A model generated the notes under the pieces. The model saw only the letters and a list, made by a program, of their open reading frames with translations, did not search any database and was not told the DNA's origin. Positions 42,855 through 50,704 of a DNA stretch of 63,636 nt are shown piece after piece. The DNA is from a bacterium (GTDB taxonomy: Bacteria > Chloroflexota > Dormibacteria > Aeolococcales > Bog-877), in NCBI GenBank assembly GCA_021785655.1, contig JAJYET010000009.1, forward strand, positions 1 to 63,636, in the 5' to 3' direction. How positions within the stretch are numbered: the stretch's first letter is position 1; every line of letters begins with the position of its first letter. The position numbers were made by a program, and so were the translations under genes.

Positions 42855-43652
42855 TCAGAGCTCCGCGTCCATGAGGGCGTCGGCGACCGCGGCGAAACGC
42901 GCCGCCTGGTCCAGGAAAGGGAAGTGGCCACTTCCCTCGAACACCACCAGCTCCGACCCGGGGAGAAGCGCGCGGAGGCGCTCAGCATGCGGCCGGAGGG
43001 GCAGCTCCGGGTCGTTCGAGCCCCAGACGATGAGGGTGGGCAGGGTGATCCGACGCGCCAGAGGGCTCAGGTCCTCGCGCACCGCGGCGACCAGGGTCGG
43101 CCGCAGCTCGAGGGAGGCTGCCCGGTAGTCCCTTGACCCCATCCGGGCGGCCAGCCAGGACCGAAACCTCCTCCTGGGGCCGGGCGGGAGGGCCCCCGCC
43201 GCCCCTCTCAGCCCCTTGTACGCCCTGACCCTCAGGCTGGGGGAGGCGGCGGCCTCCGGCCGGATCCCCGAGGGAGCGCAGAGCAGGAGGCGGTCCGGAG
43301 GGAAGTCCCCCGCGGAGAGGCGGATGGCGAGGGCGCCGCCGTAGGAGTGCCCCAGAAGGCTGTACCTCTGGACCCGGAGGCCGCCCAGCCAGGCCGAGAG
43401 CAGATCGGCGTAGGCGGCAGTGGTCCATCCGCCCCGCCCCACCGGGGACTCGCCGAAGCCCGGCAGGTCCGGAGCCAGCAGCCGCCTTGGCGTCGCCATC
43501 CCCTCCAGGAGGGGGGTGAAGGTGACCGCGCTGGCGCCCCAGCCATGCAGCAGGAGCACCGGTGGGTCCGCTCCCGGGCGCTCCAGGAAGGAGACGTGCT
43601 GGTCCCCCACGGACCCCTCGGTCCGGGTTAGGGAGGGCCGGACGGGCGGCAT
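42855..43652 (-). CDS. alpha/beta hydrolase
   Basis: 265 residues. Catalytic triad Ser103 (GHSYGG), Asp214 (WGSNDPELP) and His243 (GSGHFPF); oxyanion site HGWGAS. No signal peptide, so cytoplasmic. Substrate unknown. ATG 43652 has no ribosome site but a TAGACT box eight bases before it. First gene of a unit with murF and ddl, and divergent from a two-component system. Confidence 0.9.
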   Translation of the reverse strand: MPPVRPSLTRTEGSVGDQHVSFLERPGADPPVLLLHGWGASAVTFTPLLEGMATPRRLLAPDLPGFGESPVGRGGWTTAAYADLLSAWLGGLRVQRYSLLGHSYGGALAIRLSAGDFPPDRLLLCAPSGIRPEAAASPSLRVRAYKGLRGAAGALPPGPRRRFRSWLAARMGSRDYRAASLELRPTLVAAVREDLSPLARRITLPTLIVWGSNDPELPLRPHAERLRALLPGSELVVFEGSGHFPFLDQAARFAAVADALMDAEL

Positions 43653-43660
43653 CTGTCCCG

Positions 43661-43666
43661 AGTCTA
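43661..43666 (-). promoter_or_regulatory. -10-like box TAGACT, leaderless hydrolase-murF-ddl unit
   Basis: Minus-strand TAGACT, CGGGACAG, ATG. Strikingly similar to TATACT CGGGCACC TTG in front of the ABC exporter ATPase at 50.2 kb. Confidence 0.45.
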
Positions 43667-43723
43667 AGGGTTGTCTCAGCCGCGGAGCTGTCGGCCGTGC
43701 TCAGATGAGATTGTGGGCCCGCC

Positions 43724-43729
43724 TATAAT
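43724..43729 (+). promoter_or_regulatory. consensus -10 TATAAT next to OmpR-type regulator start
   Basis: Perfect TATAAT, then ten bases, then ATG 43740, so the transcript would begin about four bases before or at the start codon. No ribosome site is present. No TTGACA-like -35 at 17 bases. Confidence 0.55.
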
Positions 43730-43739
43730 CCCGCCAGCC

Positions 43740-44441
43740 ATGGCACCCCCGGACCAGGAGCAGGACCCCCGCCCCGCCCGGGTCCTCGTGGTGGACGACG
43801 AGGCTTCCATCCGCGACTTCATCGAGATGGGCCTCAGCCGCGAGGGGTTCACGGTGCGCACCGCCCCGGATGGGCGAGCGGCGCTGCCCGCGGTCGACCA
43901 GTTCCAGCCCGACCTCGTCATCGTGGACGTGATGATGCCGCGGATGGACGGCCTCTCCCTGACCCGGGAGCTGGCGGGGGATCCCCGGCGCGGCCTGATC
44001 ATCCTGAGCGCCCGGGACGAGACCCGGGATCGGATAGTCGGGCTGGAGCTGGGGGCCGACGACTACCTCGTCAAGCCGTTTGAGTTCGCGGAGCTGCTGG
44101 CCCGCATCCGGTCGGTCCTGCGCCGCCGTCAGCCTGACCAGGCCGAGGTGCTGCAGTCGGGAGACCTGGTGCTGGACCGGGGCCGCCGGGCGGCCACCTA
44201 CCGCGGGGAGCCGGTGGAGCTCTCCCCCCGGGAGTTCGACCTCCTCTACTACCTGGCCCGCCATCGCGGCCGGGTCCTGGAGCGCGACCGGCTGCTGAAC
44301 GCCGTCTGGGGGGTCTCCTTCTACGGGGACGAGAACAACCTCGAGGTGTACGTGCGCTACCTGCGCCGCAAGCTGGGCGACGACGACCGCCGCCTCATCC
44401 AGACCGTCCGCGGGGTCGGCTACCGGCTTGCCGCCGGCTGA
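43740..44441 (+). CDS. OmpR/PhoB-type response regulator
   Basis: 233 residues. Receiver domain with Asp19-Asp20 and phosphoacceptor Asp63 (LVIVDVMMPRMDG), Lys in LVKPFEFAEL; winged-helix domain from about 140 (ELSPREFDLLYYLARHRGRV, VYVRYLRRKLG, VRGVGYRL). ATG 43740 is placed by the TATAAT box; an earlier in-frame ATG lies upstream of that box. Overlaps the kinase gene by 14 bases. Confidence 0.95.
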   Translation: MAPPDQEQDPRPARVLVVDDEASIRDFIEMGLSREGFTVRTAPDGRAALPAVDQFQPDLVIVDVMMPRMDGLSLTRELAGDPRRGLIILSARDETRDRIVGLELGADDYLVKPFEFAELLARIRSVLRRRQPDQAEVLQSGDLVLDRGRRAATYRGEPVELSPREFDLLYYLARHRGRVLERDRLLNAVWGVSFYGDENNLEVYVRYLRRKLGDDDRRLIQTVRGVGYRLAAG

Positions 44442-45945
44442 GGGCGAGGGGAGCCCCCGGCTCCGGTGGTACCGGAGCCTGCGCTGGCGGCTCACCCTCA
44501 CCCTGATGGGCCTGCTAGCGGTGCTCCTGGTGCTCGCCGGGGGGGCCGAGTACTCGCTTCTCCGGGGCGCAGTCATCTCCTCCCGGGGCCAGGCGATGCG
44601 GGTGGCCTTCAGCGACGCCCGGGGGCTGGTGGCCCGCCAGGACCGGCTGCGAGTCCGCACCGGCCGGCTCCCGCTGACCCAGCGGCAGCAGGCGGCGGAG
44701 CTGGTGGGCGCCATCGCCGCCGGCCAGTTCTCGGCGGTCGCGCTCTCCCCCGGCCTCACCGTGGTGGCCTCGGCCGCGCCGGGAGGCTCCGCCCACGCCC
44801 AGCCGGTCACCGGCGTCACCGTGCCCCTTCTGCCACCGGCCCAGCTGGCCTCCGTGCTCCGCTCGGGAACCCGCGGACAGCCGACCCTGCTGGGTCACGG
44901 GCCCGACGAGCGGCTGGCCATGGCCTTCGCCGTGGACGGCGCCGCGGGCGGCCCCCTGGGCCTGGTCGAGGTGGTGCAGTCCGCGGCCGCCATCCAGCAG
45001 GAGCTGGGGAGGGCACGGCTGGTGCTTGGCCTCGGCACCCTCGCGGTCCTGGTGCTGGCGCTCCTGGTAGGACTCTGGGTCACCTCCCGGTCGCTGCGCC
45101 GGCTGGAGCTGCTCACCGACGCGGCCCGGCGGCTCGGGGGCGGCGAGCTCTCCGCCCGCTCCGGTCTCCCGCCCGGAGGGGACGAGGTCGCGGTCCTGGC
45201 CGGGGTATTCGACCAGATGGCGGAGGCGGTGGAGAAGACCGTCGCCGTGCGCGAGGAGGCGACCCGGCAGATGCGCAGGTTCATCGCCGACGCCTCCCAC
45301 GAGCTGCGCACCCCGCTCACCGCCATCAAGGGCTACCTGGAGGTGCTGGAGAGAGGTGCCGCCGACGACCCCAAGGCACTGGCGCGCGCCCTCCAGGTGA
45401 TGTCCCAGGAGGCGGAGCGGATGCGCCGGCTGGTCACCGACCTCCTGGCCCTGGCCCGAGCCGACTCCGCAAGGCCGCTGGACCTTCGACCGGTGGACCT
45501 CAGAGAGCTGCTCCAGGACTTCCTCGAGGAGAGGGGCGCGGACCCGGCCACCGGACCCCCGGGGCCGCTCCTGGCCCAGGCGGACCCCGAGGCACTGCTG
45601 ACGGTGATCTCCAACCTGCAGGGCAACGCGGAGCGCCACGGTGAGGGCAGGGGGGTCGCCTGGACCCTCCTCCGGGAGGACGAGACGGTGGGATTCAGCT
45701 GCTCGGACCAGGGACCGGGGATCTCCGCCGATGACCTGCCCCACATCTTCGAGCGCTTCTACCGGGCCGGTGAGTCCCGTTCCCGCGACGCCGGCGGCAG
45801 CGGGCTGGGGCTGGCGATCGTCAGGTCGCTGGTGGAGGCCCAGGGGGGGCAGGTCAGCGCCGGCCCGGGGCCCTCGGGCGGCGCCACCTTCAAGGTCCTC
45901 CTCCCCGCCGCCAGGGCCGGCGGGTGGGTCCCGCCGCGACCCTGA
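44428..45945 (+). CDS. sensor histidine kinase (HAMP-HisKA-HATPase)
   Basis: 505 residues. Membrane helices at about 24-44 and 200-222 flank an extracytoplasmic sensor of about 155 residues; HAMP follows; the phosphohistidine is in FIADASHELRTPLTAIKGYLEV; ATP domain with NLQGNAERHG, DQGPGIS and GGSGLGLAIV. TTG 44428 inside the end of the regulator gene is the best available start, as no ATG or GTG precedes the first helix; the site upstream is weak. Partner of the regulator. Confidence 0.92.
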   Translation: MPPAEGEGSPRLRWYRSLRWRLTLTLMGLLAVLLVLAGGAEYSLLRGAVISSRGQAMRVAFSDARGLVARQDRLRVRTGRLPLTQRQQAAELVGAIAAGQFSAVALSPGLTVVASAAPGGSAHAQPVTGVTVPLLPPAQLASVLRSGTRGQPTLLGHGPDERLAMAFAVDGAAGGPLGLVEVVQSAAAIQQELGRARLVLGLGTLAVLVLALLVGLWVTSRSLRRLELLTDAARRLGGGELSARSGLPPGGDEVAVLAGVFDQMAEAVEKTVAVREEATRQMRRFIADASHELRTPLTAIKGYLEVLERGAADDPKALARALQVMSQEAERMRRLVTDLLALARADSARPLDLRPVDLRELLQDFLEERGADPATGPPGPLLAQADPEALLTVISNLQGNAERHGEGRGVAWTLLREDETVGFSCSDQGPGISADDLPHIFERFYRAGESRSRDAGGSGLGLAIVRSLVEAQGGQVSAGPGPSGGATFKVLLPAARAGGWVPPRP

Positions 45946-45954
45946 GGGACTGCC

Positions 45955-46203
45955 TCAGACCGCCCGTCTCACCAGGACCCGCACCACTCCCGAGTCCGGC
46001 TGGACCCGCTCCTCAAGGACCGCCTGGCCCAGGTCGCGCAGCGCCCGGGGCACCGAGTCCGCCGGCTCGCCGGCGTCCAGGACCAGCTCCAGCTCCTCCC
46101 CCATCCTCAGCCGCCCCAGAGCCATTTTGGCGCGCACGAAATTCAGCGGGCAGCGGACCCCGCGAAGGTCCAGCAGCTGGGGTTCCGGACCAGCGGAGGG
46201 CAC
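45955..46203 (-). CDS. TusA-family sulfur-carrier-like protein
   Basis: 82 residues, the usual TusA length. LLDLRGVRCPLNFVRAK carries the cysteine; the family CPxP motif reads CPLN. TusA proteins pass persulfide sulfur in tRNA or cofactor modification, but many CPLN members have no assigned role. GTG 46203 is chosen because a TACCAT box stands six bases before it and it gives the normal length; ATG 46284 would add 27 residues of no family resemblance. No sulfurtransferase partner nearby. Confidence 0.82.
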   Translation of the reverse strand: MPSAGPEPQLLDLRGVRCPLNFVRAKMALGRLRMGEELELVLDAGEPADSVPRALRDLGQAVLEERVQPDSGVVRVLVRRAV

Positions 46204-46209
46204 CTCTCG

Positions 46210-46215
46210 ATGGTA
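46210..46215 (-). promoter_or_regulatory. -10-like box TACCAT, leaderless tusA-like gene
   Basis: Minus-strand TACCAT, six bases CGAGAG, then GTG. The 175-base gap upstream to the GNAT gene leaves room for a promoter. Confidence 0.4.
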
Positions 46216-46378
46216 CTGCCGCTGATGAGTAATCTCCCGGACGCCCGGTGCGCCTTCCGGCACTCCCAGGCGCAGAGGACCCATGGAGCGGATTCGGCCT
46301 TCCTCCCCTTTCGGTAGCCATCGGAGTGGCGCGAGTCTGGGAAAGGCTGGCGGCTTCGGGCCCGGCCCGTCGCCGCTG

Positions 46379-47572
46379 TCACGGGACCGGGCTCTCCCAC
46401 CCAGGCTGGTCGAGTCCACCGAGGGCGCCGCCGACCTGCTGCTGCAGCCAGGCCCGGACTCCCCGGGGCTGATCCCGGACCAACTCCGGCCAGCGCGAGC
46501 GCCAGCGCCGAGGCGGTGTGATCCAGAGCCAGCTGGGTTCCAGGCGGGCACCGCGGACGACCTTGGCCTGCCAGCTGGCCAGGCCCAGGTGCAGCGTTCG
46601 GGCCCCGGTGCGCATGGCGTGCTCCAGAGGCAGGTAGAAGGCGAGGTTGAAGTAGGCGGCCGTGCCGGCCACCTCCTGGTAGTCGAACCCGGCCGCCCGG
46701 CCGTAGAGCGTGTCCCCCCACCGGTAGAAGAGGGTGAAACCCACCGGCCGCCCCTCACGCCGGCAGATCAGCACCCAGCTACAGGAGTCGAGCCGCCGGG
46801 CCTGGCGGCTGAACTCCTCCTCGAGTTGGGCGACCGAGTGCGGGTGCCCGTATCGGGCCTGCAGTGGGGCTGCCAGCTGCGCCAGGGCCCTCACGCAGTC
46901 CGAGAGTCGGGCCTCGGTGACCTGGAGGTGGCTGGCCGCGAAGCGTGCCCTCTCGCGCCGCACGGCGTGCCTGCGGGACGAGCTGAGGGACGCCAGATAG
47001 GCCTCGAAGCTCGGGAAATCGGCGTCCAGGGAGGCGCTGCCGGAGCCGAGCATGAGATGAGCCGCCGGCCCCAGGGCTTCGGCGACCTGAGCGGCCGCCT
47101 TCGAGGTCATCCACATCGCGGCCCAACTCGTGCACCCGCCCCGGCGGGCCATCTTCACCGCGGCCGTCAGCGTGGGGCGCAGCACCCGGGCCGTCCTGTC
47201 CCCCTCCCGCGGGTGCACGAGCCACTCGTTCACGTACCCAGAACGGGTCCCGATGAACAGGGTGGGCCGCCACTCCGAGCTGTGGCTGCGGTCGCCGAGG
47301 AGCCAGCCTCCCCCCATCGCCGCCGGGTCGTAGGTGTCCATCGCCGGCACCGGGTGGCCGTCCCAGCGGTAACAGGGAAGAACTCCAACCAGCCTGGAGT
47401 CGCCCTCCACCGCCAGGAGGTACCGGGCCTCCAGGCTCGGGTCCGCCTCGACCGCGAGGAGGTAGGGCCGGCTGACCATGAGGCTCCGCCCAGCGGCGAG
47501 CTCCTCGAACGAGGCCCGGTCTATCGCCTCGAGTCGATCGACCAGCTCCACCCGCAGCCGGGATCGCGGCAT
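46379..47572 (-). CDS. GNAT/FemAB-like acyltransferase
   Basis: 397 residues. The C-terminal half has the GNAT/FemAB-like fold (SFEAYLASLSSSRRHAVRRE, GFTLFYRWGDTLYGRAAGF, TAAYFNLAFYLPLEHAM, LHLGLASWQAKVVRG), as in proteins labelled peptidoglycan-biosynthesis or BioF2-like acetyltransferase. Likely transfers an acyl or aminoacyl group to an amine; donor and acceptor unknown. ATG 47572 lies six bases before the end of the permease stop region, so it is co-transcribed with the ABC-2 exporter, which suggests it modifies the exported compound or a wall precursor. Confidence 0.75.
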   Translation of the reverse strand: MPRSRLRVELVDRLEAIDRASFEELAAGRSLMVSRPYLLAVEADPSLEARYLLAVEGDSRLVGVLPCYRWDGHPVPAMDTYDPAAMGGGWLLGDRSHSSEWRPTLFIGTRSGYVNEWLVHPREGDRTARVLRPTLTAAVKMARRGGCTSWAAMWMTSKAAAQVAEALGPAAHLMLGSGSASLDADFPSFEAYLASLSSSRRHAVRRERARFAASHLQVTEARLSDCVRALAQLAAPLQARYGHPHSVAQLEEEFSRQARRLDSCSWVLICRREGRPVGFTLFYRWGDTLYGRAAGFDYQEVAGTAAYFNLAFYLPLEHAMRTGARTLHLGLASWQAKVVRGARLEPSWLWITPPRRWRSRWPELVRDQPRGVRAWLQQQVGGALGGLDQPGWESPVP

Positions 47573-47578
47573 CCCGGG

Positions 47579-48406
47579 TCAGAGCCGGTCAAAGGCACCC
47601 GAGCGCCGGCCCGAGCGCTCGAAGTAGCGGAAGAGGAGGTAGGCGGCGGTGGCCCAGCAGACGCCGACCAAGCCCTCCAGGAGGATGTCCAGCAGCGGCG
47701 CTGCCCCTGCGCGCCCGGCCGCCAGGAGCCGCCCCGCCGCGATCCCGTGGGTGAGGGGGAGGATCTGGGCCAAAGCTCTCAGGGGGAGCGGGAGCTGGTG
47801 CAGCGGCACCTCCACCCCGCAGACCAGAAGGACCATGAAGTAGGCGATGTTGGCGATGAGGAAGACGTCGCGGACCCGGAGCCCGATGGAGCCCAGCGCC
47901 ATCCCGAAGCCGGTGCAGGAGGCGGAGGTCACCAGCACCGCCAGCAACAGCTGGGGCAGCTCCGCCGGGGCGGGCCGGAAGCCCAGGATGAGAGCCGAGA
48001 CCAGGAAGCCGAAGCAGCAGGTCTGGAAGCCGGAGATCAGGACCGGGAGCCCCCGGCCCAGGAACACGGCCAGGCGGTCGCTGGGGGTGGCCAGGATCGG
48101 ACTCAGCGTCTGGAAGAAGCGCTCGTTGGAGATGGCCATGGTCATCCCGTAGATGCCCGACATGCTGCAGATCTGGATGCAGTTGCCGACCACGAAGAAG
48201 GCGGTCGAACCCACCCCCGCCGCCCGCCCCAGGTACACGAAGAAGAGGATCTGGAAGGTGGGTGCGGCCAGCATCGTCGGGATGTACTGCCAGGGGGTGA
48301 TCCAGTAGAACAGCGCCCGATAGGAGATGAGCCCCCCGATCAGGAAGACTCGCCAGAAGTGCCTTCCCGGTTGGGCGGGGGCAGCCACCTCCCCAGCGGC
48401 GCTCAC
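47579..48406 (-). CDS. ABC-2 type exporter permease (second)
   Basis: 275 residues, six membrane segments of the ABC-2 family (FFQTLSPILATPSDRLAVFLGR, then the conserved GMALGSIGLRVRD and LLVCGVEVPLHQLPLPLRALAQILPLTHG blocks). GTG 48406 overlaps the stop of the first permease as GTGA. Works with the ATPase two genes upstream. Confidence 0.9.
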   Translation of the reverse strand: MSAAGEVAAPAQPGRHFWRVFLIGGLISYRALFYWITPWQYIPTMLAAPTFQILFFVYLGRAAGVGSTAFFVVGNCIQICSMSGIYGMTMAISNERFFQTLSPILATPSDRLAVFLGRGLPVLISGFQTCCFGFLVSALILGFRPAPAELPQLLLAVLVTSASCTGFGMALGSIGLRVRDVFLIANIAYFMVLLVCGVEVPLHQLPLPLRALAQILPLTHGIAAGRLLAAGRAGAAPLLDILLEGLVGVCWATAAYLLFRYFERSGRRSGAFDRL

Positions 48407-49200
48407 TGGAAGTTGAGGGTGGCGGACTTGCGGGCGCGCCGCTCGACCACCCCCACCAGCCACACCCCCAGGGCCAGGTACCCGAGGGAGGCCAGAAGGC
48501 ACCAGCCGATCGCCGGCAGGGGCTGCCCGCCGAAGGCCGCGGCGCGCAGCGCCTCCACCCCCCAGGTGGGCGCCAGGGCGTATGCCAGCGGGTGGCTCCA
48601 CCCGGGCAGCAGGGAGAGCGGCACCAGGAGCCCGGTCACCAGCCAGACCGGGTACTCGATCATGTTGGAGATGGCGTTGGCGTTGCGGTAGAGGACGAAG
48701 CTGGAGCCCATCACCAGGCCCAGCAGCCCGAGGCTCACGACGGTCACCACGGCCCCCAGGGTGAAGAGGTAGGGGTCGGCCATCTGCACGTGGGCCCGGA
48801 AGACCACGGCCGCCCACAGGAGTGTGGCCGCCATGGAGTAGAGGCCCACGGTGGCCGTCCCCAGGCTGATGCCCAGCAGCACCAGCACGAAGGGCGCGGG
48901 CACCATGACCAGCGGTTCCAGCGTCCCCTGGTGGCGCTGCCAGGAGAGGGCCCCCCCGCAGCCGAACACCACCGTCGACCAGATCCCCATGATCCCGGCC
49001 CCCAGAGCGTAGTAGAGGATGGGCAGGCCGTGGTTCCCCGCCTGCTGGTCGGCCATGGCGATGGAGGCGAAGATCAGCGGCTGGATCACCGCCGTCATGA
49101 GCATGAACCCGGACTGAGCCTGCATCTTGAGCTGGTAGAACCACCCCCAGGCCACGACCCGGGGCCAGCTCAGCGCCTCCCTCACACCCGGGCCGCTCAC
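48403..49200 (-). CDS. ABC-2 type exporter permease (first)
   Basis: 265 residues, about six membrane segments. LSWQRHQGTLEPLVMVPAPF is the ABC-2 signature, with NAISNMIEYPVWLVTGLLVPLSLLP near the end. GTG 49200 in a GTGA overlap with the ATPase stop. Forms a heterodimeric channel with the second permease. Confidence 0.9.
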   Translation of the reverse strand: MSGPGVREALSWPRVVAWGWFYQLKMQAQSGFMLMTAVIQPLIFASIAMADQQAGNHGLPILYYALGAGIMGIWSTVVFGCGGALSWQRHQGTLEPLVMVPAPFVLVLLGISLGTATVGLYSMAATLLWAAVVFRAHVQMADPYLFTLGAVVTVVSLGLLGLVMGSSFVLYRNANAISNMIEYPVWLVTGLLVPLSLLPGWSHPLAYALAPTWGVEALRAAAFGGQPLPAIGWCLLASLGYLALGVWLVGVVERRARKSATLNFQ

Positions 49201-50192
49201 GCCGAGGTCACCAGGGCGACGTAGGCGTCCTCCAGCGTCGGCTCTCGGGTCCCGATCCGCTCGACGCGGACCTCGGTCAGCAGCTCCATCAGGCTGGAGG
49301 TGAGCTGCTCCCCCTCCCGGGCCTGAACCGACACCACCTGGGCCTGCTCCTTGGTCTCCACGGTCACCGACTCCACGCCCTCCAGCTCCCGCATCCGGGC
49401 CAGGGCGGCGTCCGGGACCCCGTAGGCCTCGATCTCGACCACCGTGCGGTCGGCCACCAGACGCTTCAGGTCCCGGGGGCTTCCGCTGGCCACGATCTGC
49501 CCCTGGGCGATCACCGCGATCCGCTGGCAGAGACTGTCGGCCTCGAACATGTAGTGGGTGGTCAGCAGCATGGTCTTGCCCAGCTCGTGCAGGTTGGAGA
49601 TCATCTGGCGCACCTCCCGGGCCCCCAGGGGGTCCACCCCGATGGTGGGCTCGTCGAAGAAGAGCACCTCGGGATCGTGGAGCAGCCCCCGCGCCAGGTG
49701 GAGCCGCTGCCGCATGCCCCGGGAGTACCCCTCCACCCGCTCGCGCTCCCGGCCCGCGAGCCCGACGGTCTCCAGCACCTCCCCGATGCGGGCCCGGATG
49801 CGACGTGGCTCCAGGGCGTACAGCTCGGCGAAGTAGCGCAGGTTGTCGTAGGCGCTGAGGCGGTCGTACAGGCCCCGGTCCCCGCCGAAGACGTAGCCGA
49901 TCCGGCGCCGGACCTCCCGGGCGTCCCTGACCACATCGAGGCCCAAGACCCTGACCGATCCGGAGGTGGGCAGCAGCAGGGTGCAGAGCACCCGGATGGT
50001 GGTGGTCTTCCCGGCCCCGTTGGGGCCCAGGAGGCCGAAGAGCTCGCCCGGGGCGATCGCCAGGTCGATACCGCGGACCGCCTCCACCTCAAGCCGCCGA
50101 CGGCGGACCGTGCCCACCGTGGTGCGGTAGGTGCGGCGAAGGCCGGAGACCTCCACCGCCGGGGTGCCGGTGGGCAGAGCGGTTGGAGACAA
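49197..50192 (-). CDS. ABC-2 exporter ATPase (DrrA/NodI-like)
   Basis: 331 residues. Walker A LLGPNGAGKTTTIR, signature YSRGMRQRLHLARGLL, Walker B VLFFDEPTIGVDP, and LLTTHYMFEAD. The signature YSRGMRQ and the C-terminal 90-residue tail are typical of drug, antibiotic or polysaccharide exporters. TTG 50192 follows a TATACT box by eight bases with no ribosome site. First gene of a run: ATPase, two permeases, GNAT. Confidence 0.93.
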   Translation of the reverse strand: MSPTALPTGTPAVEVSGLRRTYRTTVGTVRRRRLEVEAVRGIDLAIAPGELFGLLGPNGAGKTTTIRVLCTLLLPTSGSVRVLGLDVVRDAREVRRRIGYVFGGDRGLYDRLSAYDNLRYFAELYALEPRRIRARIGEVLETVGLAGRERERVEGYSRGMRQRLHLARGLLHDPEVLFFDEPTIGVDPLGAREVRQMISNLHELGKTMLLTTHYMFEADSLCQRIAVIAQGQIVASGSPRDLKRLVADRTVVEIEAYGVPDAALARMRELEGVESVTVETKEQAQVVSVQAREGEQLTSSLMELLTEVRVERIGTREPTLEDAYVALVTSA

Positions 50193-50200
50193 GGTGCCCG

Positions 50201-50206
50201 AGTATA
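50201..50206 (-). promoter_or_regulatory. -10-like box TATACT, leaderless ABC exporter operon
   Basis: Minus-strand TATACT, CGGGCACC, TTG. Fits a transcript that starts at or within a base or two of the TTG. Confidence 0.5.
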
Positions 50207-50242
50207 GCGAATGGATGTGCGTCCCGCGTCCCGGGGCCGGGG

Positions 50243-50704
50243 TCAGACCCGGGCTGTGAGCTGGAGCTCCAGGCAGGCCTCTAGCGGCAGCTCCGCCACC
50301 CCCACCGCCACCCTGGCGTGGTCGCCGGAGGGCCCCAGGACCTCGGACAGCAGCTTGGAGGCGCCGTCCGCCACCTCCGGCTGGCGGGCGAAGTCCGGGG
50401 CGCAGCGCACGAAGACCGTCAGCAAGAGGAGCTGCCGCACCCGGTCCAGCCCCACCGCCGCCTCCAGGGCGGCCAGCAGCCCCAGGGCTCCCTCGCGGGC
50501 CGCCGCCACCCCCTGGTCCACGGTGGTCGACTCCCCGAGCCGGCCGGTGATCACCCGCCCGTCACGGCGCGGGAGCACCCCGGAGGTGACCAGCAGCCCA
50601 TCGGAGAGCACGTACGGCCGGTAGCTGGCCACTGGCTGGGGCGCCTCGGGGAGCACGAGCCCCAGGGCGGAGAGCCGCCGGCGCGGCGTTTCCCGTTCGG
50701 GCAT
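50243..50704 (-). CDS. RidA/YjgF family protein
   Basis: 153 residues. YVLSDGLLVTSGVLPRRDGR, QGVAAAREGALGLLAALEAAVGLDRV and VFVRCAPDFARQPEVADGASKLL are the RidA fold blocks. RidA deaminates reactive imines and enamines; subgroup members lack this. The strand near the end (HARVAVGVAELPLEACLELQL) carries ARVAVGVAELP, where the catalytic subgroup has R-x-x-V-x-V. ATG 50704 shares one base with the stop of the beta-propeller gene (TGATG). Confidence 0.88.
   Translation of the reverse strand: MPERETPRRRLSALGLVLPEAPQPVASYRPYVLSDGLLVTSGVLPRRDGRVITGRLGESTTVDQGVAAAREGALGLLAALEAAVGLDRVRQLLLLTVFVRCAPDFARQPEVADGASKLLSEVLGPSGDHARVAVGVAELPLEACLELQLTARV

Noticed and set aside
46283-48691. Plus-strand frame of 802 codons opposite the GNAT and permease genes
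   Set aside because: Composition dominated by Gly, Arg, Gln, His and Glu, antisense to conserved membrane proteins.
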